Below the pieces are notes generated by a model. That model did no database searches. It was not told the DNA's origin and saw only the letters and a list, made by a program, of their open reading frames with translations. The position numbers were made by a program, and so were the translations under genes. From positions 298,678,954-298,742,953 of the forward strand of contig CM042697.1 of NCBI GenBank assembly GCA_023614405.1: a DNA stretch of 64,000 nucleotides, written 5' to 3'. Source of the DNA: Avena insularis. Taxonomy: Eukaryota; Streptophyta; Magnoliopsida; Poales; Poaceae. Positions 23,777 to 36,842 of the stretch are shown here, piece after piece; position 1 is the first letter of the stretch, and each line of letters begins with the position of its first letter.

Positions 23777-25262
23777 CTTGCATTGACCAGATACGTTGCA
23801 TGATGTAGTACACTATAGTCGTTGATATAACACCAATGAAACACCGTTCACTAGTATTACATCCCTCAGAGTGGCACAACAGAAACTCAACTCTTTACAC
23901 AAGATCCAGAGAACACTCTAGGTTAAAGAGAGAGAAAGAAACTTCTTACAAAGAAGAATCAGAAATAAACAACTCAAAAACTATCATACTATTAAGACTA
24001 GTATTTTAACTAATGGTCTGGCATTGCTGATATTGCAATACACTACAGAAATAGGTTCTATGGCTAGAGATTATATTCCTATCTAATCAGCAACTTCGTC
24101 TTCACTTGAGTTGATGTATATGTTGACTTCCTTGACTTCATTTAAGATCTTTAGCTTTTGATGATGATTCCTGGAGTATAACTTGATCTAGACGTCGTCT
24201 TAATGGCTTCAGAATCTAGCAAGGGTTAAGAAGATACATTGAGTACGAGCATACTCAGCAAGTTCACTAGAAAAGGAGTGTTTGATGCACTATATCTACA
24301 GCCAGAGACCGTAGGTCTTAGGGAATGCAATTTTTCGTAAACATTTCTCCAAAGGTGTCTTTTATTCTGAAAAGCTATGTCCGTCAGCCTTCACGGGTTT
24401 ACTAGAACTTTCATGGAGTTCCTTTCCCGCCGCGTTCGTAGCTCTTTCCCAGAACAGGGAGTAACAAGTTCTAGTTCTTACACTCTACAGAGGTGCGTCA
24501 CTGTACCCATGAGAGATCTTAGATTTGTTGCACATCCGGGCCGCGAACCCGTTCACAATTCCTTGGTATGAGGCCCAGACTAAGATCCAAGCCAATCACT
24601 GCCTTCTCCGCGACCCCGAATGTCTCCTTGGTGTACGCCAGCCCACCTATTGAATTACGGCAATTGGCAGTACAGACCATTCAGATGCCGGAACTATCGT
24701 GGGACGTTGAGGGTTCCCACCCATATGTTGCATATCCTCTACGAGTTACCAATTCAATGCACGCTACGAGGATAACATCCACGACCCGCAAATCCGGCTC
24801 CATGCGAGAGGGAAAAGATACAGTTGACTTCTCCGTCCCATTCCAAATCTCATGGTCAATGCGTGATATACGGCGCAAGAATCACTGGCGACATTGGTTG
24901 TTAAGTCCTAGATAATATGTTACTTTACCACCAGAATTTTCATAGTAGGTTATTACCTCATGGTAAATAACCTATAATCATATTATTATGAAAATAGTTT
25001 TTCTGACCTTTTTGAAATGCATGTGATGACAACACGCGATTTGCAAAATACTTTACAGAAAATAATCAAAGGACATGAGCAAGTGTGAACTTGCCTTTTG
25101 TGATTGCAAGATTATGCACTTACAGTCTTCAAGACAATATAAGATCCAATATCTGAAATTAGCCTCATTGGTCCAGTAAGGACTAATGTTTAATGGAGCA
25201 AGATGCTTTTATGCATAAGTAATGTAATGCAAGTTGATAAACTCGAATCCCAGGGATAACGT

Positions 25263-27681
25263 TGTAACATCCCAAAAATCATGATTTCAAAGTTTGCATA
25301 TCATTCATGCATTCATAATCATTTTAGGACCATTTTCAAATAAGATTTCAAAAACAGAAGCATTTGTTGTCTATTATTTTATGTAAGCAAGGCAATGGCC
25401 TTATTTCTACTCTCTAATATTAGAATACTTGTTTTAACCAGAAAATATTTGAACATAGGCTTGACTAATATTTCCAAAGCTTGGTCAAAGTTTTCAAAAC
25501 AAAATGTGAATTCAAAACCATTCTTATGCCTATTACAAATAATTAACTAAGGCATGATTTTATTTTTAAACCCAATGGCCAATGTAACTTGAAGTGAACA
25601 ACAATGTTTTATACACAAATATGTGCATGTTTCACTTTACAAAAATCCAGGAAGAGTTTGAATTCAAACACATTTGAAATCATTTGAAAAGGATTCCTGG
25701 AAAATCATTTGGAAAAATAAAAAGAGAAAAGAATAAAGAAAAGGCCAGCACCAGCAATCAGGCCCAACATCAGAACCAACCCATTAGCCAGCCCACCCGG
25801 GACCCCTCTCTCCCTCTGTTTCTCACCCACGCGCACACCCCTCCCTCGCTGACACCCTGGACCCACCTGCCTCATCAGCGTCGTCCATAAACCCACGACA
25901 CGGCCTTGCAGTTTCTTCCTCCTCCTTCACTGTCGCGTCTTAATTCGAGTAAATGCCGACGATTTTGTGCGCAATCCTTGCCCCCGCTCTGGCTACGTAA
26001 TCGCCTCCCCCTCGCGGACATTTCCCTTAATACAACCAGTCCGAAGTGCCGCCAGGCTCCACGAATTTCGCCCTACACCGCCGCAGCACCGAAGAACTCC
26101 GGCAAGCTATCACGATGAGTCTCGAGCGCGCCTTGCCCTCTGGTTCACATGAGCTGCTTCGCCATTGCCTTGTGCATCTTCTCATGTTTTCCATTTGTCC
26201 CAAATCGCCCTAGGTCGTCGCCCTTGTCAACACCTGCAAATGCCCGAAGCTTAGATCAACTCCGACGAGCCATTCTGGTGAGCCCTGTGTTCCCCTCTGT
26301 GTCTAGTTCACGTGACTATGTTCGCCAGTGTCTTGCGCATCTGTTAACGCTTGCCGTTTGATCCCTTGAGCCCTAGGTCATCGTCTTCGACTCCGACAGT
26401 GAGCACCCGACGCGCGGACGAACTCCGACGAGGTTTAGCTGCTGTGTCCGTGCGCCCTGACCCTGTCCACCCACACATTGATCATCTCCACGTCCTTGCG
26501 ATCTCGGTAAGCATTAGAACACCCCCTGCACCTCTGACCTCGTCAGCGTGTCACCGCCACAGCCGTCGCCGCTGCCTGCGCCATTCGCGCCGCCGAGTTT
26601 TGGTCAATCTGATCTGATCCATTGGATCTGGATCCTAGGGCCACGATTAGATTTTAGTTGAAGCGGTACGAACAGATCTGGGTCGTGCATTGTTAGTAAG
26701 ATCCTGCGGTCCGCGAGCATGATCCGGCTGAACCGGTACGCACCAATCAGAGGCTGTCGCGTGGCTAGGTGTAGATTTAAAATCTGGAATTTCATCTATT
26801 AGATATTCAAATTTGTAAATTCAATAACTTTTGTTCTGTTTATCCAAAAAATACAAATAATATACCATTGGAATCACAAAAATAAATCCTACACATCTAT
26901 GGGCTTAGTTTTGTATTTTGTTTCTGTTAAAATGGAATTTTATGAAGAGACATTTGTAAGCATATTTTGTGTATAAAAATTATTTGGAAAAGGTTTTTAA
27001 GGCCAAATTTAGTTTATTTAGTGTATAATTGTTTTGTTTATGGTTCAGTACTATTTCACTGGTCTTGTTTGGTTTAGAAAAATCATCACATGGCATTTGC
27101 ATGCATTCATATATTTTTGTTTGATTATTTTGGGATGTGAATTTGGTGTTATCATTTTATGTGTAAATTTTTGTGCTAGTGGTGATTGTGACTGTGAGGA
27201 TTGTTGTTACTCCCCCAACTACCAAGGCAAGTGGTGCTTCATACTTTTGTCCCAATATTTTAACTATGCAATAGAAATATTTTGTATAGGTCTTGCATGA
27301 TAATTTTTGCTAAGTATCTATATGCTATGCTTGGGAAATCCTAGTAGTTGTAAAATTGTTAGAATTTTCTCTAAGTTAAGATACTTGCTATTGCCATGCT
27401 TAGCCTAGATAGTTGCAACCAAGGGTGGAATATATACATGCTATGGAAAAATATTGCTAAGTATTTGACTTATGTTTTTTCTTAATAAAATAACTAAGTT
27501 AAACTCTTGTACTATCCTATGGCTATAGAGTTGTAAAAGACTATGTTATCTCTAAAATGACGATGTAATAATGACCTTTGTTTCTGTGTACTTCATCTTA
27601 AACTGTGGATGCTAGCAATTGATCCAGGGACTAGCATTGCAACCATAGGGACCTTTACCTCTACAAAGGTGGGGTCTTACA
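25263..27681 (+). mobile_element. Solo LTR (2419 bp) with AACGT target duplication
   Basis: Runs from TGTAACATCCC to GGGGTCTTACA, flanked by AACGT at 25258-25262 and 27682-27686. The start and the end (GATCCAGGGACTAGCATTG) resemble the LARD LTR, so it is a diverged relative. It is shorter and lacks the middle part found at 34250-35100 of the LARD. A GC-rich block at 25790-26600 carries open frames without recognisable domains. No internal region is present, as expected for a solo LTR. Confidence 0.9.
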
Positions 27682-29213
27682 AACGTTGATCTAGGGTTTG
27701 GAAACTAGAAATGGTTACTGTTAGAATGTGTTGTCTTTTTAGATAAATTTCATATTTGTTCTTCTTATTAAGGCTTGTGATTGTGTGTGAAACAACATGT
27801 AATTATAATATCATAAAACAATGAGATACACACAAATGTGAAATGCTACTCAAGATTGCTTATACTATAATTGTTTATCTTCAAATTTTTACTTTACAAG
27901 TAATGTCACTTATAAAGAACTTAAGTGTTATCAATCCTAAGTATATAAGTAAAGAATAAAGTAATGTGATTATGATTGATTGTCATACGTTGACTGAAGT
28001 GGCACAACGAATAACTTTTGAAGAAAAGATTTCTTTATTAAGGTTTAAACAAACTTTATGGTTAATAGAATGTGATTGATATTGTTTATGCTTGCTTGAA
28101 TAGTCTGGAATTGAGATGCTTTATAACTTATTTATAATAGACCAAAGTTAACTATAAAACATATAACAAAGTCTTTAGCTTTATTTTTAAAGTCTTATAG
28201 ACTAAAGTTAACTTTAAAGACATAGATGGACTTAAGGTATATTGCTTATGTTATTTGTTCCTTGTGTACTTCATAATGTTTCTCTATGGATACTTTAAGA
28301 ATGGTAACACTTCTATTTGAGTAGTGGTTTCTTAAATTTGATAATGGAATAGAATCATTTATCTTTTTATAACTGAGTGGTTATGGTTTGTGGACAAGGA
28401 AATAATATTACTTAATTACTTATGGATTCAATATAGTGTTTTGGTATGTTTATAAACTTGTGGTTTAAGTAAGGGAAAAGGTTTTATTTAATCCCAAATT
28501 ATTCTTGAAGATTTTACAATTGATAAAGATCTTTTTAGAAAATAAACTACACATATGGTTGAATGATAATTTAATAAGTTTGGGTTTAAAATGTGTTGAA
28601 CCATTTTGACATCATATTATCAATATTTAAGACTAATACTATTTATTAGACTTTAATTGGTCAATTTTGGAATAGCAAATTTAATTTTTAGCATGGTTTG
28701 TGGACAAGGAAATAGGTTTAAATTCAAGTTAATAGAGTATTAAGTTTTATTTACTTCAAAAGTGGAATATTATATTTTTAGCATGTACGTATTATTTTTG
28801 TGATCATTTTGGTATATTACATTTATTTTTGTGATTTATAAATAATAAGATATGATTTTTCTAATATTTATTACTTAATCAATACTTAATAAATAATAGA
28901 TATTGAATTAAGTGAAATAATAATAAATGATTATAGTTTTAATTATAGTTTTTATTTTTCTAAGAATTTGATATATTATTTATATTTTTATCATTTACCA
29001 TTATGAAAATATGAATTAGCAAAGTTTAATTACTTATAAATCTATATTAAATAATAATTATTTAAATTGTTGGCGTAAAAATGTTTGATAATAGTTTAAT
29101 GTTATAGATTTTATTTTTCTGAAATTTTTCATATATTAAAAACAAATTTCTGAACTATAAAACAAAATTTATTGATTTTTTAAGATTTAATCATTTTCTA
29201 GAATTAAAATAAA

Positions 29214-31232
29214 TAACTAGATGGTTTATGATGTAATGCTGATGTTAGCATGGGGTGAAGGGTTTTTCTCACCAAGGCAATTTTTAACCTCAGACACTGA
29301 CTAGTGGGCCAGGGGCCACATCACATGCCCAGGCTAGTTAACACATTTGTTACTCCACCTGTTTCTACTCACAGTCAATGACAAATTGGCCCACTAGGTT
29401 ATTTAATTTCCAGAAACGAATTATGGAAATAATTAATCAAAATAAAATGGTTTATTGGCTCATGATGGCATCAGCGTGACCTCATCAATGGAATTCCTCA
29501 CAGTTGACGCTCGGGGTCCGTGATTGGAGGCGTGCGGGCTAGCGAGAGTGTGTGCGCTGGACACGGGCGACTGGGAGGAACCTTGGGGTGGAGGCGCCGC
29601 CATTTTTTGGTCGCCGGAGCGACACAGGTGACGAGCTACTACGACGGTGGTGGACGGTGCTTGGTTGTAGAGCAAACAAGGAAGCAAGGAGGAAATCGAT
29701 AAGGTGCGTGAGAACCGGTAGCTCACCGGGAAGCTGAAGGGCGCGAAGGCGTGACTAGAGGAACCCTGTGGAAGCGGCAATCAACGATTGACGAAGATGG
29801 CCAGCGACAGAGATGACATGTCGATTGGGTCGACTGGGGACTCTCCGTCTTGCGTGACATGGCCAGGGAGAACGAGGGTGGCGAGGCGATCCTCCTGGGC
29901 ACCTCAGATAGACTCGGGGAGGTCTACATCGACGAGCTACGGCGAGGTTTGAGGATAGGGTATCGGTCACTAAGAGAAAACAAAGAGGAAGGAAGAGATA
30001 GAGAAGGTGGCATGCAGGGTTTCTCCATGCGACGATGTGGTGTTCTTATAGAGCTTCTAGAGCGGCTGGGCGCATCTTGACGCTTGCCGGCGCGGCGGAA
30101 CTCGACAACGAGCTGCTTCTCGCATCCGTCGATGGAGACGACAGAGAATAGAAAGAACGAAGCGGTATGGCTGTGGACTTGCGCCAGTTGGGGCGTGGCT
30201 GCATTGCTGAGAGTTGTGCCTGAGTAGCAAATAGGTATAGAGGAAATGGGCCATGGGCCAGGAGCTGGTTACTCTATTTGTTTCTTCCCAATTCTGTTTT
30301 CTCCTTTTTTGAGTTTGAATTCCTACAAGGATTTAAACATTCATAAACTTTATAAAAGAACAAATTACTGCAGAAACTTATGAAACTAATTGTTCCAATT
30401 TTTATTTATTATTTTCAAAGATTTAAACTATTTGGAAAGTATCTTTATTGATTGCAACAATTTATCACTTAGGGTTTTAGAGATTTATTTTTTTATAATA
30501 AGATTTTATAAAATGATTTTTATTTCCTCTGAACAAATGTAATGGTATTTAAAGTTATTTTGTGAGCTTTTGTTTTATAGTGTTATATTTCTTTATTTTC
30601 TTTATATACTTCCTCTGTAATATTTTGTAAGGCCTTTGTTATTAATTTCATTTATATAATAACCAATGGATTTATTATTTGATATTTCTTTATTTAATGA
30701 TAGAACTTAATTCTAGTTAAATTATAGTTTGAAGGGAAATATATATATATTGTGATCCTTTTCTTATTATATGATACATAATGTTCTAGGGAATTAATAT
30801 GATTAATATTATTCTCATGAATTTTGGAAATAACAATATATATTTTATTATAACTAATATAGGGGTTAGGGTTTGAATTATAAATGTTTACCCTTGGGTT
30901 TAGGGTACTTAATATACTTATATTCTTTTGCTGATGTGAATAAAGATTAATGGCTAAACATATTGTCTTTATGTTTGTGATCTTTAATGATATCGCCTTT
31001 TAAAATAGAAAGTATTTTCTGGAATATCTTATGGAAAGGAATTGATAAAGATAGCTTCTAAGCACATATGGTTTTAATGTTTTGAAATAACAAAGATATG
31101 CTTGAGTGATTTGATATAGGAAAACATTCCTATACACCATTTGGAAAGAGGATGATAGATCAAATAGATGAGATGACTATTAAGTTGATTATAGAATGAA
31201 GGTTGAGTGTTTATCAAGAGTCCCTATCTACC
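29214..31232 (-). mobile_element. LTR B segment homologous to the start of the window
   Basis: Aligns with 1-1012 and then with 14606-15615. It contains the empty GAGTA site (30222-30226) and ends with CTACC (31228-31232), the left target duplication of the LARD. The GC-rich block 29500-30200 has open frames that differ from those in LTR A, so none is considered coding. Confidence 0.9.
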
Positions 31233-34200
31233 TGTCACATCCCAAGATTTTCCAAAATCTTGTAATGTGAAAAATAAATGAATAAAAATAAAACTTTGTT
31301 GATTTTTCAGAGTGAGAAGAAACTTTTTGAAAATCAAATGGGAACCTTCAAACCTATTTTGATCAAGGTAAAATCCTAAAGGGATTTAAAAAGTTAAATA
31401 AACAATAAACTTCAAAATATTTAAAATTAGTATTTTTGGATCTTTAAATAAAAGATTTGGTTTTCAAAAGAAAAGGTAGATTTATAAATAAAGATTATTT
31501 TATAGAGCCAAATTAAACCTTGGCCAATGTTTTGAAATAAATGTTTTGTTTTGATAAAAATAGTAAAGGTTTATTTAAATAAAATAATAAGGATTTAATA
31601 TCCAAGTAAAGGCTTTTCCCATTTTAAATAAACACAAAAACTTATTTATTTATTTTAAATAAGTTTTCCAAGTATTTTATAATCTCAAATAAAACCTACT
31701 GAAGTGTTTTGGTGTTATTTTAGATTCCAAAATAAAGTTTTAAATAAAACAAATCCTATTTGATTTAATAACTAAGGTCCATCATATTTAATTATTAATG
31801 GAACCTAAAATAAAAATGTTATTTTATTTTAAACAAGTTTTCCAAGTATCTTCTATTTTCAAATAAAAAAACCTACTGATTTGGTTTTGAAAATATTTAG
31901 ATTTCAAATGGAGATTTTATTAAATAAATCAAAACCTATTTTGAATTAATAATTAAAAGTCTATTTTATTTAAATATTAAATAGATCTTGAAAAGAATAA
32001 AATTATTTTATTTTATTTTGGGACTTTGGTTTATGTTATCAAACAGAACCAAAACTCAATACAAGTTTGGAGGTGTTTGAATTGTTTGAATTGTTGAATG
32101 ATTTGAATTTCAAAACAGTAAATAGAAATAGAAAAGGAAAAAGATTCTGTACAAAACAAAAAGAAACAATAGCAACCCAACAAGGCCCAACTCGCAGCCC
32201 ACCTCCTCTTTTCCCCTGAAGCGTTTTCCCTCACTCGCGAAACGACCCGCACAGTCACTGAACACTGGCCCCCACCTCCACTCCCTTTCTTTCACTCCAA
32301 GCGGACCCCACCCCTCCAGCTCACCGTCTTCAACCCCGCGACCAGTTCTTCTCTCGTCTCTGCCACTGATTTTGCGTCGTCAATTCGCCTTAATGCCGCG
32401 ATTAAACCTCGCAGTTATCACGCGTGATAAATCCCCTCTTTCTCCTCTTCCATTCCCCCCAAACACCACGCCTCGAGAGCCACCAGGCTGTCTCACATTT
32501 CTTCTGCACCGCCGCCGTCTCCGACGAGGTTCTCGGCCAATTCTGGCAGCACCGCATCGCCCCTTGCCTCCCCGACCAAGTTCACATACTCCCCAAGCCC
32601 TAGCGCATCTCTCTGCATCCCCAGCTCGCTCGCGTGTGCCTCACGGCAATAACAACCTCAATGGCAAGATCGCTGCTCGCAAACAACTCCGGTAAGCCAC
32701 ATCGCCTGAACCCGTGCGCGCTTTGACCAGAGCCTCACACCATTTTGTTCGCCTGTGCCTTGTGATCATCCAGGTACTCGCCAACTAGTCGCGCAGGACC
32801 CATAGCCTCGCCCCCGTCGACGTTTGACCGCATCCGAGGCCCAGATCAACTCCGGCGAGCAATTGTCGTCACCTCCGTGCTCCCCTTGGCCAACCAAAGC
32901 AACAACAAGAATCAGTGCTTCATTGGGAACCTGGTGAGCAACCTCACTCTTCCCCGCTCGTCCTATTTCGTCGGCAGCATCATCGACAGAGCCGCGCCGC
33001 CGCGCAGCCACCGTCAGCGCCGCCAGTCCCTGGCAAACGCGTTGTAGCCGTAGGATGCGAATCATCTGGCTAGGATTAGATCCAATCGAAAGGGTACGCG
33101 ACCATCTGTGCCGCACATTTTCAGTTAGATCTAACGCTCCAGGCCGACCGATCCGTGCGAACCGTTTTCGTCCAATCAGATGTACACGTGGCACATAGTT
33201 GATTTAAAAGACAGAATTGATCTATTAGGGTTCCAATTTTGTAAATTGCACAACTTTTAAACCACACGTCCAAATTTTGCAAACTTATATCATTGGAATC
33301 AGTGGAACAAGCCCTAGCCAACCATGCCTTTTGTTTAGTAAAAAGCTTCTTGAAAAATGGTTGTTTTTGTAGAAATATTTGTATGCTTGTTAAGGATGTG
33401 AAAATTGTTTAAAAATGACATTGGGGATAAAATCTTTTTCAATTGGATTGCTTTGAACCTACTAACCATAGGAAACACTTTGTGGATTCAAAAATGTATT
33501 TGGTGAAACAAAATAATGATTCTTTGATTTAAAACCATTTATAGTCAAATAAAAATATAGTTTATTTATTAAAAATAGTTTTGGAAGAAAACTTTTGGGA
33601 AATGTTTTGTTTTAAACTCTCTGACCCCAAACACCAAGTTCTACGAGTTGAAAATGAATTTGGTGAACCTTAGAGATTAATGCCTTAGTAAAAACATTTT
33701 TACACCACATAAAATGATACTTTGTTTTGAAAATGGTTTAGGAAGTGAAACCTCTTGAAAATGACTTTGCCACTTTACAAAATGACCATTAGGTGTTTTC
33801 AAATGTTTGTGACCCCTTAGGAACCACTTTTTCAAATAAAACAATCCTTAGCATGCTTGCATGCATTCCTTAGACTTTATCATTTTATGTGATGTTTTGC
33901 TTGATTGGTAGATTGAGATTGTGCCTTGCTTGATTGATTTGTAGTGACTTGAAGAGTGTGATTGTTGCAAGGACAAGGAGTGAACCCATACTCTACCAAA
34001 AAGGCAAGTGATGCTTCATACTTTTATCCCATTACTTTCACTATGCATTAGTGATTTTCTCTAAGTAAAACTTGCATGGAATTTTGCTAAGTATAAACCT
34101 TGCTATAGGAAAACCTAGTAGATGATTCCTTAGTAGGATTTTTCCTAAGTTAAGACTCCTACTACTATCATTCTTAGCTTATCTAATAGAAAACAAGGGT

Positions 34201-35249
34201 GGAAATATATTCATACTATGAAAAAAAATTCTAAATCTGAGGACTTATGTTTTTCTTAATAGAACAACTAAGTCAATGAATCACCTGGGTGGAATGGGAC
34301 TTGATTGGTGGTTTTTGGTTGAGTGGTTCACAAGGCCCATGTCTATGGTTGACCTTGTGTATCTCACTTGTGGATGGCCACCCAGGAACAAAGAGATTTG
34401 AGATGTCAAATGTTGAGAAGCTTCAAATGCAGCCACTTGGCATTATGGGCTCTGCCTAGATCATATAGGTTGCAAGAACTTAGCCATATGGACAGTGGGT
34501 GGTAGAGTTTCATAGGTTGGAACGCGTCCATTTTGGTCTAAGGGAAGGCTTCTGAAAGATCTTGTCTTGGGAAACCAAGTCTTGTGGGGAAAGTGCACAA
34601 CCTCTGCAGAGTGTAAAATCTAAGTACTTAGCCATGTCCCTGGTAAAGGACAATTTGAGCATCAAGACATGGAAGCAATCAAGAATCTCATCATTCAAAT
34701 TTCTAAGATAAAAACTTGTGGTTTGAACAAGGGTTAAAGGATCTTCAATCTTTGATTGAGAAAAATGATTTTTGTCAAGCAAAAACTTAGTGTTTTCAAA
34801 TGTTAAGGAAAAATCTATTTTGAGCAATGCAAGCCTCAACTCCACTTAGCCAAATGCATATAGATGATAGACTCCACTATACTACCATAGTATCACTTGC
34901 CAATACAATTCAAATGTATTGACCCTTGTGGCTGTAACTTGTTATGTTGCAGGTTTGATTGATTTAGTGAAGTGTGTTGATTAGGATTACAAAGTCTACA
35001 ACTAACATGTCTGCCTGTGGCACTTTGAAGATGAAGGACCCCATGCTTATAAATATTCTGCTGTAATGTAATGTAATAGACAAATGAGCTATGTAAGATG
35101 CAATAAAATTATGTTATTCCTGGTTATAAAGTTGTATTATGACCTTTGTTTCTTGATATTACATCTTAACTGTGGATGCTAGCTATTGATCCAGGGACTA
35201 GCATTGTAAACACAGGGGACTCTACCTTATTAAAGGTTGGGACCCTACA
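31233..35249 (+). repeat. 5' LTR of the LARD (4017 bp)
   Basis: Runs from TGTCACATCCC to GGGACCCTACA and aligns over its whole length with 36843-40847. The left half is extremely AT-rich (31240-32100), then a GC-rich block follows (32160-33070) where most differences between the two LTRs lie. The open frames at 32372-32695 and 33194-32766 are not preserved between copies. Confidence 0.93.
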
Positions 35250-35251
35250 GA

Positions 35252-35263
35252 TGGTATCAGAGC
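35252..35263 (+). promoter_or_regulatory. Primer binding site of the LARD
   Basis: TGGTATCAGAGC on the plus strand, two bases after the 5' LTR, complementary to the 3' end of initiator Met-tRNA. Confidence 0.92.
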
Positions 35264-35960
35264 ATTGTGTTGCCTGTAGGATTTGTAAACCTAGGATTGG
35301 ACAAAGACCCTTAGAAAATAGGAGTTGTATTTGTTCCAAAAACTTATTTACAAAACAATCTTGTAAACTCTTTCCTCAACCATTTTGGTTTTGATACTAC
35401 ACCTCATCTATTTTAACTTGATGGAAAAACCTACCCCATGACCAAAGACTACACCATGTGCAAAGGACTTCTTCAACACTTTCAACTCTAATGACTTCAA
35501 CTTCTTCAACTCTAATGACTTCAACATCTTCAGCATATTCACCAAGGACTTCCAACTTGGATACCACTAAGGACTACAAGTAAGGCAAGAAATCTTGCTC
35601 AAGATATGGAGACTAAGGAAATGCAAAATTAGAAGGAGTTCACTTCACTAGAAGTTTTGTGACCCGGAGTTTTCCTAAGGAAACCATGATTTCATGCAAG
35701 AAGAATCAACCAAGAAGGATGGAAAGATCATAAGTGAACCATATAGATGGACCACCATATTTTAGTTAAGTCAAACACACCAACTTATGTAGTGTAACAA
35801 AAATATTTTGTTGCCTAAGAATGTGCTTGAACTTTGTTGTTTGAGTGAAAAGTTGTTTGTGATTGATTGCACCTTGTTTGTGTGAATTGTGATGTGTGTG
35901 ATTAGAATTATTTCCTTAGAAAATCTCTTGTCTATTCTAATCTCCCTTCAACCCAAACAG
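35264..35960 (+). other. LARD leader before the zinc-knuckle ORF
   Basis: About 700 bp without a convincing gene. A short tandem similarity (ACTTCAAC(T/A)TCTTCA units near 35475-35545) is visible. The sequence ACCCAAACAG directly before the ORF start resembles a splice acceptor, so a leader intron is possible. Confidence 0.5.
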
Positions 35961-36734
35961 ATGACTACTCCAAGAGACTCCAACATCAAGGTTGATGACA
36001 ACAACAACAACCAAGAGGACAACATGAGAGAACTTATAACAACCCAAATCCAGTTGAGCCAAGAGATAACTCAGCTTTTAGCCAACAACAATGGACTAGA
36101 CCCAGCCATACAAAGGATTTTGAAACTTCAATCCCAATTGTTTCAAGGATTGGTTACTCAAATGATCAACATGGGAGAAAACTTTTCCCAAAGAGTTAAT
36201 GACAACAAGGATGACAAAGATGTTAATCTAGAAGGAACCCAAGCTAGCAATACTTGTGGAGACAAGGATCATGCATCCAAGGAGCATGAAGATCAATGCC
36301 CCAAGAAGAGAGAAAGATCTCCCACCTATGAAGAACATGAACTAGAAGAACTCCTAGCTTTGGAGAGACCCAAAAAGAAGGAGAAGAAGAAATGCCCCAA
36401 CCCTAACAAGGAGGATATTACTCAAGTGCAATGTTACAATTGCAAAGAGATGGGACACTATGCCAATGAATTCCCAGAAAAGAAGAAGAACCAAAGAAAC
36501 AGACAAGAGGCAATGATACCAAAGGAAAAGAAACATATCAGCCAAGTGATGTGTTTCAAATGCAAGGAACTAGGCCACTATGTAAACAATTGTCCAGAAA
36601 AGATGAAGAACAAGTTAAACAAGCCTATGAAGGATCTCAACCTTGGCCCATGAGTCAAGTGTGGAAACAAAGGACACTATGCAGAAGGTTGCCCAGAGAA
36701 GTTTTCCCAGGATCCCAAGCAAGCCAAGATGTAA
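35961..36734 (+). pseudogene. Gag-like protein with three CCHC zinc knuckles, interrupted by a stop
   Basis: The likely start is the methionine at 35961 (MTTPRDSN); an in-frame methionine at 35889 is less likely because the ORF context begins with non-conserved residues. The N-terminal half is polar with an amphipathic stretch but has no capsid domain that I recognise. Three knuckles follow. The first (36434-36473) has F in place of the last cysteine. The second, starting at 36551, is complete (CX2CX4HX4C). In the third, the codon for the first cysteine is TGA at 36651-36653, and the frame stays open after it to the TAA at 36732. Such knuckles bind RNA in Gag, so this may be a nucleocapsid-like packaging protein for a non-autonomous element. 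Without readthrough the product has 231 residues. Confidence 0.8.
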
Positions 36735-36805
36735 TTTAGTTTGAAAATTTTTAAGGGTGGTAGTACCTTAGATGTGTTGAGCCAATTTGTAACCCTAGCC
36801 TTCCC

Positions 36806-36824
36806 AAATCTCGGGACGAGATTT
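36806..36824 (+). promoter_or_regulatory. Stem-loop upstream of the LARD polypurine tract
   Basis: AAATCTC pairs with GAGATTT around the loop GGGAC, followed by TTATTTTAAGGGTGGTAG and the 3' LTR. It is the same stem as in the Tekay-type element, with one loop base different. Confidence 0.7.
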
Positions 36825-36828
36825 ATTT

Positions 36829-36842
36829 TAAGGGTGGTAGCC
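36829..36842 (+). promoter_or_regulatory. Degenerate polypurine tract of the LARD
   Basis: AAGGGTGGTAG directly before the 3' LTR is purine-rich but interrupted by T. An identical TTAAGGGTGGTAG occurs 77 bp upstream at 36751-36763, so the tract is duplicated here as well. Confidence 0.6.

Noticed and set aside
24377..24915. Two overlapping open frames in LTR B that look exon-like
   Set aside because: They lie at the depth in the LTR where the Tekay LTR has a similar non-coding segment, and no domain is recognisable.
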